6,773 nucleotides of DNA from Candidatus Aminicenantota bacterium (lineage in GTDB: Bacteria > Acidobacteriota > Aminicenantia > S016-38): contig JAMOUL010000270.1 in the NCBI GenBank assembly GCA_027062035.1, positions 1-6,773 of the forward strand, in the 5' to 3' direction. Both the position numbers and the translations under genes were made by a program. Numbering within the stretch: the stretch's first letter is position 1; the number at the start of each line of letters is the position of its first letter. Of this stretch, positions 1-5,593 are shown in pieces. Below the pieces are notes generated by a model, which searched no databases, was not told the DNA's origin, and was given only the letters and a program-made list of their open reading frames with translations.

Positions 1-490
1 CAGCCAGGGTGGAGGAAGTTATGGATGAAAAGAAAATTGCCCACGCCGATAAGAGAAGTCCAAGGAAAATGGCAAGAAATCCATGGACCAGTATTTGCCA
101 GGCCCAGACTTCAAAGGGTAGGATCAGACCGAAGGCCAGAACACCATAGGATAGTATCGATATGGCGATTATGTAGAGAGAAGCAAGCAGATGGGCTGTC
201 ACTATAGACGGATAGGAGAGGGGAAATGAGAGTATAAGATAGATTGACCTTCGTTGAATCTGGGAGGATATCATCTGGGATGTAAGAAAAATAGGTACTG
301 CCACTGCAAAAAGTGTGATTCCATTTAGAGCCATATCTTTGAACACCTTTCCTGGCTCTCCTACCACCATTTCCTGAAGTATAAATGATGAAAATAGCAG
401 TATCACGGACAGAGAAAATATGAAGTAGAAGATCTTGTCCCTGAAATATTCATTGAAAAGGCCTATGGACAGACTAATTGTTTTTTTCAT
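1..490 (-). CDS. ABC-2 type transporter permease (3' end cut by window edge)
   Basis: This is an integral membrane subunit of an ABC exporter. The reading frame opens at ATG 490-488 and stays open to base 1, giving 163 visible residues starting MKKTISLSIGLFNEYFRDK. Hydrophobic segments are visible near residues 18-38, 57-73, 94-124 and 127-158. A cytoplasmic stretch with QIQRRSIYLILSFPLSYP (about 77-94) resembles the positively charged loop of ABC-2 permeases, which carry an R.IY.IL..P-type motif there. The start is supported by GGAGG at 500-504, nine bases upstream, and by a 17-nt overlap with the ATPase gene. Translational coupling to the ATPase is likely. The substrate is not deducible; the preceding pilin gene suggests a PilI-like role. 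The rest of the protein, normally 200-280 residues in this family, is outside the window. Confidence 0.85.
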   Translation of the reverse strand, partial: MKKTISLSIGLFNEYFRDKIFYFIFSLSVILLFSSFILQEMVVGEPGKVFKDMALNGITLFAVAVPIFLTSQMISSQIQRRSIYLILSFPLSYPSIVTAHLLASLYIIAISILSYGVLAFGLILPFEVWAWQILVHGFLAIFLGLLLSAWAIFFSSITSSTLA

Positions 491-1292
491 CGAGCATTTC
501 CTCCAGTTCGATCTCAGAAGGCTTAACTTCATAAATTTCGCCCGTGGCTCGGATCTTTTCGAGCTGTTCCCAGAGACGTTCCCTTTCCACCCTGATAGTT
601 ACCAGCTCGCCATTTTTATAGTATCTGATTGTAAATTTTCGTGGTTTTCCAAGTTCCTGGACACGGATGGTCAATCCATCTTTTATTATTGCTACCCTGT
701 CAACCAGCTCTTCCACATCCTCGATTATGTGAGAGGAAAAGAAGACCGTTTTCCCTCTGGCTTTTAAACCCTTTATTATCTGTTTTACATCCTTTCTTCC
801 TATAGGATCCAGTCCACTGAGGGGTTCATCATAAATGAGAAGAGGGGGATCCCCAATAAGGGATTGAGCGATCATTATCCTCTGAAGCATTCCCTTAGAA
901 TATTCCTTTATTCTTCTTTCAGCAGCAGCCTTAAGGCCTACAAGCGAAAGCAGTTTTTCTATGTCTTCATCAGTTTTGCCCAGAACCGATGCACAGAATT
1001 TGAGAAATTCCCTCCCTGTAAGGTTTCTGAGTGTCTGAGGATTTTCCGGTAAAAAACCGCGCAGTTTTTTCCCTTCAGGGGTAGTCGGAGAGTTCCCGAG
1101 AATTTTTATGGTGCCGGAATCGGGCTTCAGTATACCGGCAATTATCTTTATGAGGGTGGTTTTTCCAGCTCCATTGGGACCAACGAATCCGAAAATTTCT
1201 CCCTGCTGTAGAGAAAGGGAAATTCCCTTTAAAGCTTCAACCCTCTTCTTCCCTCTGTAGGTTTTCCTGATATCCTGTATTTCGAGGATCAT
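474..1292 (-). CDS. ABC transporter ATP-binding protein (CcmA/NatA type, possible PilH analogue)
   Basis: This is the cytoplasmic nucleotide-binding subunit that should energise the permease encoded immediately downstream. The 272-residue protein shows Walker A GPNGAGKTT (38-46), a Q-loop region GFLPENPQ (79-86), ABC signature YSKGM (131-135), Walker B LLIYDEP (151-157), a D-loop SGLD and the switch histidine in SSHIIEDVE (His188). The signature YSKGM and the family layout point to ABC-2 exporters of the CcmA/NatA/DrrA type. About 65 residues after the nucleotide-binding domain (208-272) form a charged tail of unknown role. ATG 1292 lies 8 nt after the pilin stop, with only a weak AGAG-like ribosome site, so it probably relies on read-through coupling. 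Its 3' end overlaps the permease. The order pilin, ATPase, permease recalls PilH and PilI of Myxococcus; that role is inferred from context. Confidence 0.93.
   Translation of the reverse strand: MILEIQDIRKTYRGKKRVEALKGISLSLQQGEIFGFVGPNGAGKTTLIKIIAGILKPDSGTIKILGNSPTTPEGKKLRGFLPENPQTLRNLTGREFLKFCASVLGKTDEDIEKLLSLVGLKAAAERRIKEYSKGMLQRIMIAQSLIGDPPLLIYDEPLSGLDPIGRKDVKQIIKGLKARGKTVFFSSHIIEDVEELVDRVAIIKDGLTIRVQELGKPRKFTIRYYKNGELVTIRVERERLWEQLEKIRATGEIYEVKPSEIELEEMLDEKNN
500..504 (-). promoter_or_regulatory. Ribosome binding site of the ABC permease
   Basis: GGAGG on the minus strand lies inside the end of the ATPase gene, 9 nt upstream of ATG 490-488. It fixes the permease start within the upstream gene and implies translational coupling. 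Confidence 0.7.
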
Positions 1293-1300
1293 GCTTTAGA

Positions 1301-1963
1301 TTACTCTTTGTTTGTATAGAGGGTAAGTCCTATATCATCACCCCCAATGGCATCAGCAGGCCTTGTTATTCCATCGCTGAAGGGTGTTTCCCATACCTTA
1401 TTGGAACCAGCCGTAAGTACATATACCCTGTGTCCTCGTTTGGCTGCTTCAGAAATAACAGCGTTTCCCGGGTAATACCTGGAGTTTATTACATAAGAAT
1501 ATCCCCAGGGGTCGTCCATAATTTCTTCGTCAATGTAAGGACCCCTCCATGCATATTCCCCGGAAGTTGGATAGTCCTGGCCAGGTTGATTGGCATTTAA
1601 TGCCCCTGTATCATTGTCAGGATTATTATAAAAAAGATAGTCGTAAAGAGGTTTTACCGGAGTCAGAGTAGCCCAGTTATTCGAACCAAGTACTGCTCCG
1701 TCATACCCTGTTGCCACGTGAATAGGGTCGGATAATACCCTGTTTACTCCGCCAGAAGGTCCATTTGCATTGGTGTACGGCCAGAAACCAGTGTCTTTAT
1801 AAAGGCTTGCAATTGACGCTCCTATTACCTGAACTTCGTTATAGGCTCTGGAAATTTTTGCGTCCTCTATATGTTTTGCTACAGTAGGGACAAGGATGGC
1901 AGCCAGTATAGCTACCACTGCAAGCACCACTACCATTTCAATAAGGGTAAATCCCTTTCTCAT
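1301..1963 (-). CDS. Type IV prepilin / GspG-like pseudopilin
   Basis: This is a secreted filament subunit of a type IV pilus or type II secretion-like pseudopilus. The 220-residue precursor begins MRKGFTLIEM, the class III signal: cleavage by prepilin peptidase after Gly4 would leave N-methylated Phe5 and the conserved Glu at mature position 5. The hydrophobic helix spans about 5-25 and continues into an amphipathic helix to about 56. In the globular part, DPWGYSYVI (151-159) and the C-terminal AGSNK...GGDDIGL (185-213) resemble the GspG fold and its calcium-binding loop. At 220 residues it is longer than typical GspG (about 140-150), with an Asn/Gly/Tyr-rich insertion near 60-140. There are no cysteines, so no disulfide loop as in classical PilA. 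GGGAGG lies about 6 nt before ATG 1963, and a promoter is visible upstream. Major pilin versus pseudopilin cannot be decided here. Confidence 0.9.
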   Translation of the reverse strand: MRKGFTLIEMVVVLAVVAILAAILVPTVAKHIEDAKISRAYNEVQVIGASIASLYKDTGFWPYTNANGPSGGVNRVLSDPIHVATGYDGAVLGSNNWATLTPVKPLYDYLFYNNPDNDTGALNANQPGQDYPTSGEYAWRGPYIDEEIMDDPWGYSYVINSRYYPGNAVISEAAKRGHRVYVLTAGSNKVWETPFSDGITRPADAIGGDDIGLTLYTNKE

Positions 1964-2007
1964 TTTTTCCTCCCTTTTAAATCAAATAGATTCCCCTTGC
2001 CCCTTTT

Positions 2008-2036
2008 ATTTTATAACCATTGCAGTGAGACGTCAA
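2008..2036 (-). promoter_or_regulatory. Sigma-70 promoter of the pilin-ABC operon
   Basis: On the minus strand, TTGACG (2036-2031) and TAAAAT (2013-2008) are separated by 17 nt. Each matches its consensus at five of six positions. Transcription would start near 2001, giving a leader of about 37 nt that ends in a strong Shine-Dalgarno site before the pilin ATG at 1963. TATAAA two bases upstream is an alternative -10. The 91-nt gap after sufB is the widest intergenic stretch in the window, which supports a new transcription unit. Confidence 0.65.
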
Positions 2037-2054
2037 AAACGGTATTTATCTTTT

Positions 2055-3158
2055 TTATAAAGCTCCTTCCCCTATCATGTTTATGGTTCTTTCCACCTCT
2101 TTTTCCAGTGCGGGAGGAAGACCCAGAATTTTTGGGTCCAGAAAACCTTTTATAATAAGGGATTTTGCTTCTTCAGGAGAAAATCCTCTTGCCATGAGAT
2201 ATTCGATTTCCTCTTCTGCAATTTTCCCCACCGCAGCTTCGTGGGACATATTTACCTCGGGATGATTGGCTTCGAGTTCCGGGATGGCAATTATGGATCC
2301 ATTACTGGAAAGAAGCAGCCCATCGCAGCTCATATGAGCTTTTATACCCCTGGAATTTCCAACAAGGTGACCCTTGGAATAAACCTTACCTCCACCACTT
2401 ATTACCCTGGATATAATTTCACCGCTGGCTTCTTCTCCGTTGAGGTGGATTCTTGCTCCGACGTCATAGAAAGAGCCATCCGGTGCATAAATAAGGCTTG
2501 TAAATTGAGCCACTGCTTTCTTTTCCAGAAATGCTTCAGGATAGGTCTGGGTGATCTTGGATTTTCTGATGGTGATATAGTTAGACACAAATTTTCCCCC
2601 TTCCTGGACATAGATGGCGGTTCTGGGTCTGACCTCTACCTGATCTGCCCAGTCGTGGATCATTGTATATGAAAGATAGGCTCCCTTTCCCACAAAAATT
2701 TCTGTTATGCCTATGTGCATTCCTGTATTTACGTAGGATGCGGTTGCGCATCCATTGATTATGTGTAGCTCCGCACCGTCTTCGAGAATTATAATGTTAT
2801 GTACCGATTGTACGAGTCTGGCAGTCGCGATGAAAAAACATGCCTGTATGGGTTTTTCCACCTTTCGATCCTTCTCTACATGTATGAAGTATCCCCTGGG
2901 CTTGGCCTGAAAAGCCTTCCTTGTGTATTCGTCCTTATCCGGACTAACCAGACTCCACATTTTCTCCTTTAGCCCTTTGACTTTCTGGATGGCCTTTCCA
3001 GTGGAATAATAGGTAACTCCATCGGTGTAATTGGAGACCATCTCTTCATCGTCTATAAGTAGAAATGATCCGGATCTCTCTTTTTCTTCAAGGATGAATC
3101 CTACCCTTTCCAGGGTGGTTTCTTCCCCCTTTATCTTCTTTTCCAGCATTTTAGACAT
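2055..3158 (-). CDS. sufB: SmsB/SufB-type Fe-S cluster assembly scaffold protein
   Basis: This is a scaffold of the SUF/SMS Fe-S cluster assembly machinery, expected to act in the cytoplasm with the SufC-like ATPase encoded just upstream. The 367-residue protein has the right-handed beta-helix core of SufB/SufD, with repeated short Gly-rich strands from about 100 to 295. It then shows AHMSCDGLLL (Cys278, aligned with the cluster-linked cysteine of E. coli SufB) and MSHEAAVGKIAEEE (His306, Glu307). The C-terminal helical part runs YLMARGFSPEEA to the end. It is shorter than E. coli SufB (about 495 residues) because the long N-terminal region is missing, as in the archaeal and anaerobic SmsB type. 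No SufD, SufS or SufU is nearby, so a SmsB homodimer is likely. ATG 3158 overlaps sufC by 28 nt and is preceded by AAAGGGG with 8-nt spacing; ATG 3149 is a possible alternative. Confidence 0.92.
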   Translation of the reverse strand: MSKMLEKKIKGEETTLERVGFILEEKERSGSFLLIDDEEMVSNYTDGVTYYSTGKAIQKVKGLKEKMWSLVSPDKDEYTRKAFQAKPRGYFIHVEKDRKVEKPIQACFFIATARLVQSVHNIIILEDGAELHIINGCATASYVNTGMHIGITEIFVGKGAYLSYTMIHDWADQVEVRPRTAIYVQEGGKFVSNYITIRKSKITQTYPEAFLEKKAVAQFTSLIYAPDGSFYDVGARIHLNGEEASGEIISRVISGGGKVYSKGHLVGNSRGIKAHMSCDGLLLSSNGSIIAIPELEANHPEVNMSHEAAVGKIAEEEIEYLMARGFSPEEAKSLIIKGFLDPKILGLPPALEKEVERTINMIGEGAL

Positions 3159-3862
3159 TCTGTATACCCCTTTAGTTTTATTTCATTAAACATTTCCATG
3201 GGATTTCCTGAACAGGTTATTTTTCCATCTATTAGCAGGTGGCCTTTATCTGCAGTCAGTTTTTCAAGAATAAAACCCGTGTGGGTTATTATAATTCCGC
3301 TTTTCTTCCGTTCCAGAATAGGTCTATCCTTCTGAAGGAGAATCCTCAGAGCTTTTGCTATTACATCAATATTAGTTATATCCACACCGGATTCGGGTTC
3401 ATCAATAAGACTCAAATCCGGATTCTGTAAAAGAAGCTGAAAAACTTCGGAACGTTTCATTTCACCGCCGGAGAAACCGAGGTTTATATCCCTCTGGAGC
3501 ATTTCCTTTAATCTGAGAAGTTCTGCCTTTTCCAGAATTTCCTCCTCGGACCTATTCAGAAGTTTTCCAATCTGGTTCAGCTTGATTCCCTTTATAGAGG
3601 GTGGCCTTTGAAAAGAAATTCCCAGTCCAAGCTTTGCCCGTTCATGGGGTGGCAGATAGGTAATGTCCCTTTCTTTGAAGTATATTTTTCCATCAGTTAC
3701 TTTGTATTTCGAAAAACCCATAATTGCAAAAAACAGGGTGGATTTCCCAGCACCATTTGGACCAAAAAGGACATGGGTTTCTCCAGCTTTTACGTGAAGA
3801 TTTACTCCTTTGAGAACAGGTTTTCCTTCGACTTCTACCCTAAGGTTTTCTATCAATAACAT
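3131..3862 (-). CDS. sufC: SmsC/SufC-type Fe-S assembly ATPase
   Basis: This is a soluble ABC-type ATPase that drives conformational change of the SufB-like scaffold; it is not a transporter. The 243 residues contain Walker A GPNGAGKST (34-42), the Q-loop GISFQRPP (81-88), signature FSGGE (130-134), Walker B SLIDEPESGVD (151-161) and switch histidine in IIITHTG (His194). The SufC-specific SFQ.P and SGVD...THTG stretches separate it from transport ATPases. The C-terminus GYTECLKCW carries a CxxC pair (Cys236, Cys239); as I recall the family, a similar GY.EC..C ending is common in archaeal SmsC and not in E. coli SufC. ATG 3862 is preceded by AAGGAGG with 6-nt spacing. It overlaps the LOG-like gene by 23 nt and sufB by 28 nt, so the four-gene operon is probably translationally coupled. 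Confidence 0.93.
   Translation of the reverse strand: MLLIENLRVEVEGKPVLKGVNLHVKAGETHVLFGPNGAGKSTLFFAIMGFSKYKVTDGKIYFKERDITYLPPHERAKLGLGISFQRPPSIKGIKLNQIGKLLNRSEEEILEKAELLRLKEMLQRDINLGFSGGEMKRSEVFQLLLQNPDLSLIDEPESGVDITNIDVIAKALRILLQKDRPILERKKSGIIITHTGFILEKLTADKGHLLIDGKITCSGNPMEMFNEIKLKGYTECLKCWKRR
3167..3173 (-). promoter_or_regulatory. Ribosome binding site of sufB inside sufC
   Basis: AAAGGGG on the minus strand lies within the last codons of sufC, 8 nt before ATG 3158-3156. It supports the overlapping start over the downstream ATG at 3149. Confidence 0.55.
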
Positions 3863-4316
3863 TTCGGGCCTCCTTTATAGCCAGATTTACAGCCTCTTCA
3901 GGAGTTTCCACCGGTGAAACTCCGGGTATTTCCCATGTTTTCAAGCCGAATACCTTCCTTCCGTATATCAGAGCATAGGCTATCTCTGAAAGGGTACCAT
4001 AGCTTCCGTCAATTGCTATAGCAACATGCGAATTCAACACTACAAGAGCATTTCTTAAATAACCTATGTTTGTAACGATAGGTACATCAATAAAGGGATT
4101 TGCAGCTTCCATGTCATTTCCTGGAAGAATACCGAAGGTAGTCCCTCCTTCCTCCTTTGCTCCCCTGGCAGCTGCTTCCATTACTCCCCCAAGGCCACCG
4201 CACACGAGTATGGCCCCTTTTTTTGCTATGAGCTTTCCTGTTTCATACGCAAGGGCCAGGGCTTCCTTTGATGGGTTTGACCCTCCAATTACTCCAATCC
4301 TGGGTATTTTTCTCAT
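3840..4316 (-). CDS. LOG/DprA-like Rossmann protein (TIGR00725 family)
   Basis: This small cytoplasmic nucleotide-binding-type protein belongs to the SLOG superfamily that includes lysine-decarboxylase-like LOG phosphoribohydrolases and molybdenum cofactor carrier proteins. The 158 residues begin with a beta-strand and glycine turn GVIGGS (8-13), followed by CGGLGGVMEAAARGA (39-53), GILPG (62-66) and IDGSYGTLSEIA (102-113). The last stretch corresponds to the PGGxGTxxE motif of LOG enzymes but has Asp-Gly-Ser in place of Pro-Gly-Gly, which fits the TIGR00725 branch; enzymatic activity is therefore unproven. ATG 4316 overlaps the NlpC/P60 stop in an ATGA arrangement, with GGTGAGG upstream. It overlaps sufC by 23 nt. 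Its position suggests nucleotide or cofactor work near Fe-S assembly, but this is inference. Confidence 0.88.
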   Translation of the reverse strand: MRKIPRIGVIGGSNPSKEALALAYETGKLIAKKGAILVCGGLGGVMEAAARGAKEEGGTTFGILPGNDMEAANPFIDVPIVTNIGYLRNALVVLNSHVAIAIDGSYGTLSEIAYALIYGRKVFGLKTWEIPGVSPVETPEEAVNLAIKEARNVIDRKP

Positions 4317-4732
4317 AATATCCTCACCGCCACATAGAAGTGTTTTTTCCAGTATTTATCGAGGTTTTCCCTGACTACACCCCTTTCAGGAGAAGCATGA
4401 ACCATGTGATGTTTTCCTATGAATATACCCACGTGTAGCTTTCCGTTGAATTTGAAAAACAAAAGGTCTCCCTTTTTGAACCCTCTTTTTAATTTTTTTC
4501 CTGCCTTCAACTGTGCTTCTGTTCCTCTGGGTATACTATATCCTTCAAGTTTGTACACGTAATAAACCAATCCAGAGCAATCAAACCCTTCCTCGGGGGA
4601 ACTTCCTCCATATTTGTATTTAGTGCCTATTAATGAAATTGCCCTCTTTGCAAGGTTGTCACCCGGGGACACCTGAACTGTGCAGTAGCTGAAAAGGAGT
4701 GATATTACAAGAATAAAACCTATCTTTTTCAT
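4313..4732 (-). CDS. NlpC/P60 family peptidoglycan endopeptidase, exported
   Basis: This predicted extracytoplasmic cysteine peptidase would cleave peptide stems of peptidoglycan. The 139-residue protein has an N-terminal signal (KK at 2-3, hydrophobic residues 4-16) followed directly by one compact NlpC/P60 domain. The triad is Cys52 in FDCSGLVYYVY, His100 in KLHVGIFIG and His112 in MVHAS; the WPxxL-like SPxEGFDCSG entry and the P-rich SIPRGTEAQ loop are also typical. SYC around residue 17 could be a lipidated cysteine, but Tyr at -1 does not fit the usual lipobox, so simple secretion or an uncleaved anchor is equally possible. No extra wall-binding domain is present. It is the first gene of the operon with the LOG-like, sufC and sufB genes, and its TGA overlaps the next ATG. 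No Shine-Dalgarno site precedes its ATG. Confidence 0.92.
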   Translation of the reverse strand: MKKIGFILVISLLFSYCTVQVSPGDNLAKRAISLIGTKYKYGGSSPEEGFDCSGLVYYVYKLEGYSIPRGTEAQLKAGKKLKRGFKKGDLLFFKFNGKLHVGIFIGKHHMVHASPERGVVRENLDKYWKKHFYVAVRIL

Positions 4733-4740
4733 AGGAAATT

Positions 4741-4770
4741 ATGGTAACAAATATAGTTTTTATTTGTCAA
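4741..4770 (-). promoter_or_regulatory. Promoter of the NlpC/P60-LOG-sufCB operon, predicted leaderless
   Basis: On the minus strand TTGACA (4770-4765) is a perfect -35. It is followed after 18 nt by TACCAT (4746-4741) with an upstream TG at 4749-4748, an extended -10 arrangement. Start of transcription would fall at about 4732-4735, at or just before the ATG at 4732. An alternative -10, TATATT (4755-4750), has no good -35 and would still leave a leader of only about 11 nt. No Shine-Dalgarno sequence lies before the ATG, consistent with a leaderless message. Confidence 0.55.
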
Positions 4771-4781
4771 GGAGAAGATGT

Positions 4782-5504
4782 TTAGCTCGCGGGTTCTTTT
4801 ATTTCGGGTATATAAAGAATTCTTGAACAGTTTTCGCAACGGATTATCTTTCCCCCTTTTCTTAATTCTTCCATTACCTGAGGTCTTATTCTTATCTGGC
4901 ATACTGAGCAGAAACCATCGGTAACCGGAGAGAGAGCAATCCCATTTCTTTTGGTGGATATCTGTATGTACAGTTTGTAAAGAGAGCCATCTATCTGGTT
5001 TGTGAGTTCTTCCCTGACGTTTTTGAGTTCGTCAATTTTTACAGAGAGTCGGTTCTTTTCGTCCAGTATTTTTTGTTCCCTCTCTGAAAATTCTGCTTTT
5101 ATCCTTTGAGCTTCTTCTTCGCTTTTCTTTTTTTCTTTCTGCAGTTCTTCTTCCTCTATCATAAGTTCGAGGGTTCTATCTTCCATGGAGGATTTTTTTC
5201 TTTCCTCTGCTTCTATTTCTTCCATCAGGGCTTTATACGCTTCATTTGTTTTAACTGAGTTAAGCTGTTCCCGGTGCTTTTTAATGGATTCTTCTATTGA
5301 CTTTATTTCAAGATCGAGTTCTCTTCTCTCTTTAAGATTTTTTTCTATTTTTTCCTCGGCCTGCTTTACAATGAGCTCGGCCTTTTCTTTTCCCTCCTGT
5401 ATTTCATTGAGTAGCGAGGGTATTTCTTCTTTTAACCTTTTTTCTATCCGTCTTATCTCAAGGTCAATTTCCTGTAATTTAATAAGTGGCTTTAATTCCT
5501 CCAA
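4782..5504 (-). CDS. Coiled-coil C4 zinc-ribbon protein (CT398/HP0958 type, DUF164)
   Basis: This protein is of the family with a long antiparallel coiled-coil hairpin and a C-terminal zinc ribbon. Known relatives are Chlamydia CT398 and Helicobacter HP0958/FlgZ, which bind RpoN and, in HP0958, flagellin mRNA; the role in most bacteria is unknown. Nearly all of the first 190 residues are Glu/Lys/Leu heptad-like helix, with the family signature SVKTNEAYKALMEEIE at the hairpin. The ribbon is FCSVC...RCENC, the four zinc ligands. Counted from TTG 5504 the protein has 240 residues. The start is uncertain: the frame is open to TTG 5522, but that codon lies inside the tRNA 3' end. TTG 5504 is the first candidate after the tRNA; GGAGG at 5498-5502 could instead serve a rare ATT at 5483, at 14-nt spacing. 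No ATG is near. Cotranscription with the tRNA is likely. Confidence 0.85.
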   Translation of the reverse strand: MEELKPLIKLQEIDLEIRRIEKRLKEEIPSLLNEIQEGKEKAELIVKQAEEKIEKNLKERRELDLEIKSIEESIKKHREQLNSVKTNEAYKALMEEIEAEERKKSSMEDRTLELMIEEEELQKEKKKSEEEAQRIKAEFSEREQKILDEKNRLSVKIDELKNVREELTNQIDGSLYKLYIQISTKRNGIALSPVTDGFCSVCQIRIRPQVMEELRKGGKIIRCENCSRILYIPEIKEPAS

Positions 5505-5514
5505 TTCAAAGAAG

Positions 5515-5586
5515 TGGGCCAACCAGGATTCGAACCCGGGACCGACCGGTTATGAGCCGGCAGCTCTTCCGCTGAGCTATTGGCCC
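5515..5586 (-). tRNA. tRNA with CAU anticodon, probably tRNA-Ile2 (lysidine type)
   Basis: The minus strand folds as a full cloverleaf of 72 nt. The acceptor is GGGCCAA with TTGGCCC and discriminator A. The D-arm is GCTC/GAGC, the anticodon stem GCCGG/CCGGT around loop CTCATAA, the variable loop CGGTC, and the T-arm CCGGG/CCTGG around TTCGAAT. Anticodon CAU could read Met or, after lysidine modification by TilS, Ile AUA. It is not the initiator, because the 1-72 pair is G-C and the three G-C pairs of the initiator anticodon stem are absent. C4-G69 and C5-G68 match the acceptor pairs that TilS favours in E. coli tRNA-Ile2, so Ile2 is preferred over elongator Met. CCA is not encoded (ACTTC follows), so it must be added enzymatically. 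Confidence 0.93.
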
Positions 5587-5593
5587 ACATTAC

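Noticed and set aside
25..207. Plus-strand frame of 60 codons near the left edge
   Set aside because: It is antisense to the hydrophobic segments of the ABC permease, and its Arg/Lys/Pro-rich composition is the expected shadow.
435..767. Plus-strand frame opposite the ABC ATPase
   Set aside because: The minus strand there encodes a clear ATPase C-terminal half; the plus frame has no recognisable motif or good ribosome site.
1964..2010. G-quadruplex or regulatory RNA in the pilin leader with GGGG, GGGG and GGGAGG tracts
   Set aside because: The third tract is far away and the fourth is only two G; the last tract is simply the ribosome site. Too little structure to claim.
2037..2054. Possible rho-independent terminator after sufB (A-run followed by T-run)
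   Set aside because: The A/T runs flank a short loop with no G-C stem, so a stable hairpin is not supported.
2241..2672. Plus-strand frame opposite sufB
   Set aside because: It is antisense to the conserved beta-helix and cysteine motif of SufB and shows no family features.
2055..3158. SufD rather than SufB
   Set aside because: It keeps the cysteine in SCDGLLL and the HEAAVGKI segment in SufB-like form, and its gene follows a SufC-like ATPase as in SMS pairs.
5515..5586. Initiator tRNA-fMet
   Set aside because: Position 1-72 is a G-C pair and the anticodon stem lacks the run of three G-C pairs that marks initiators.
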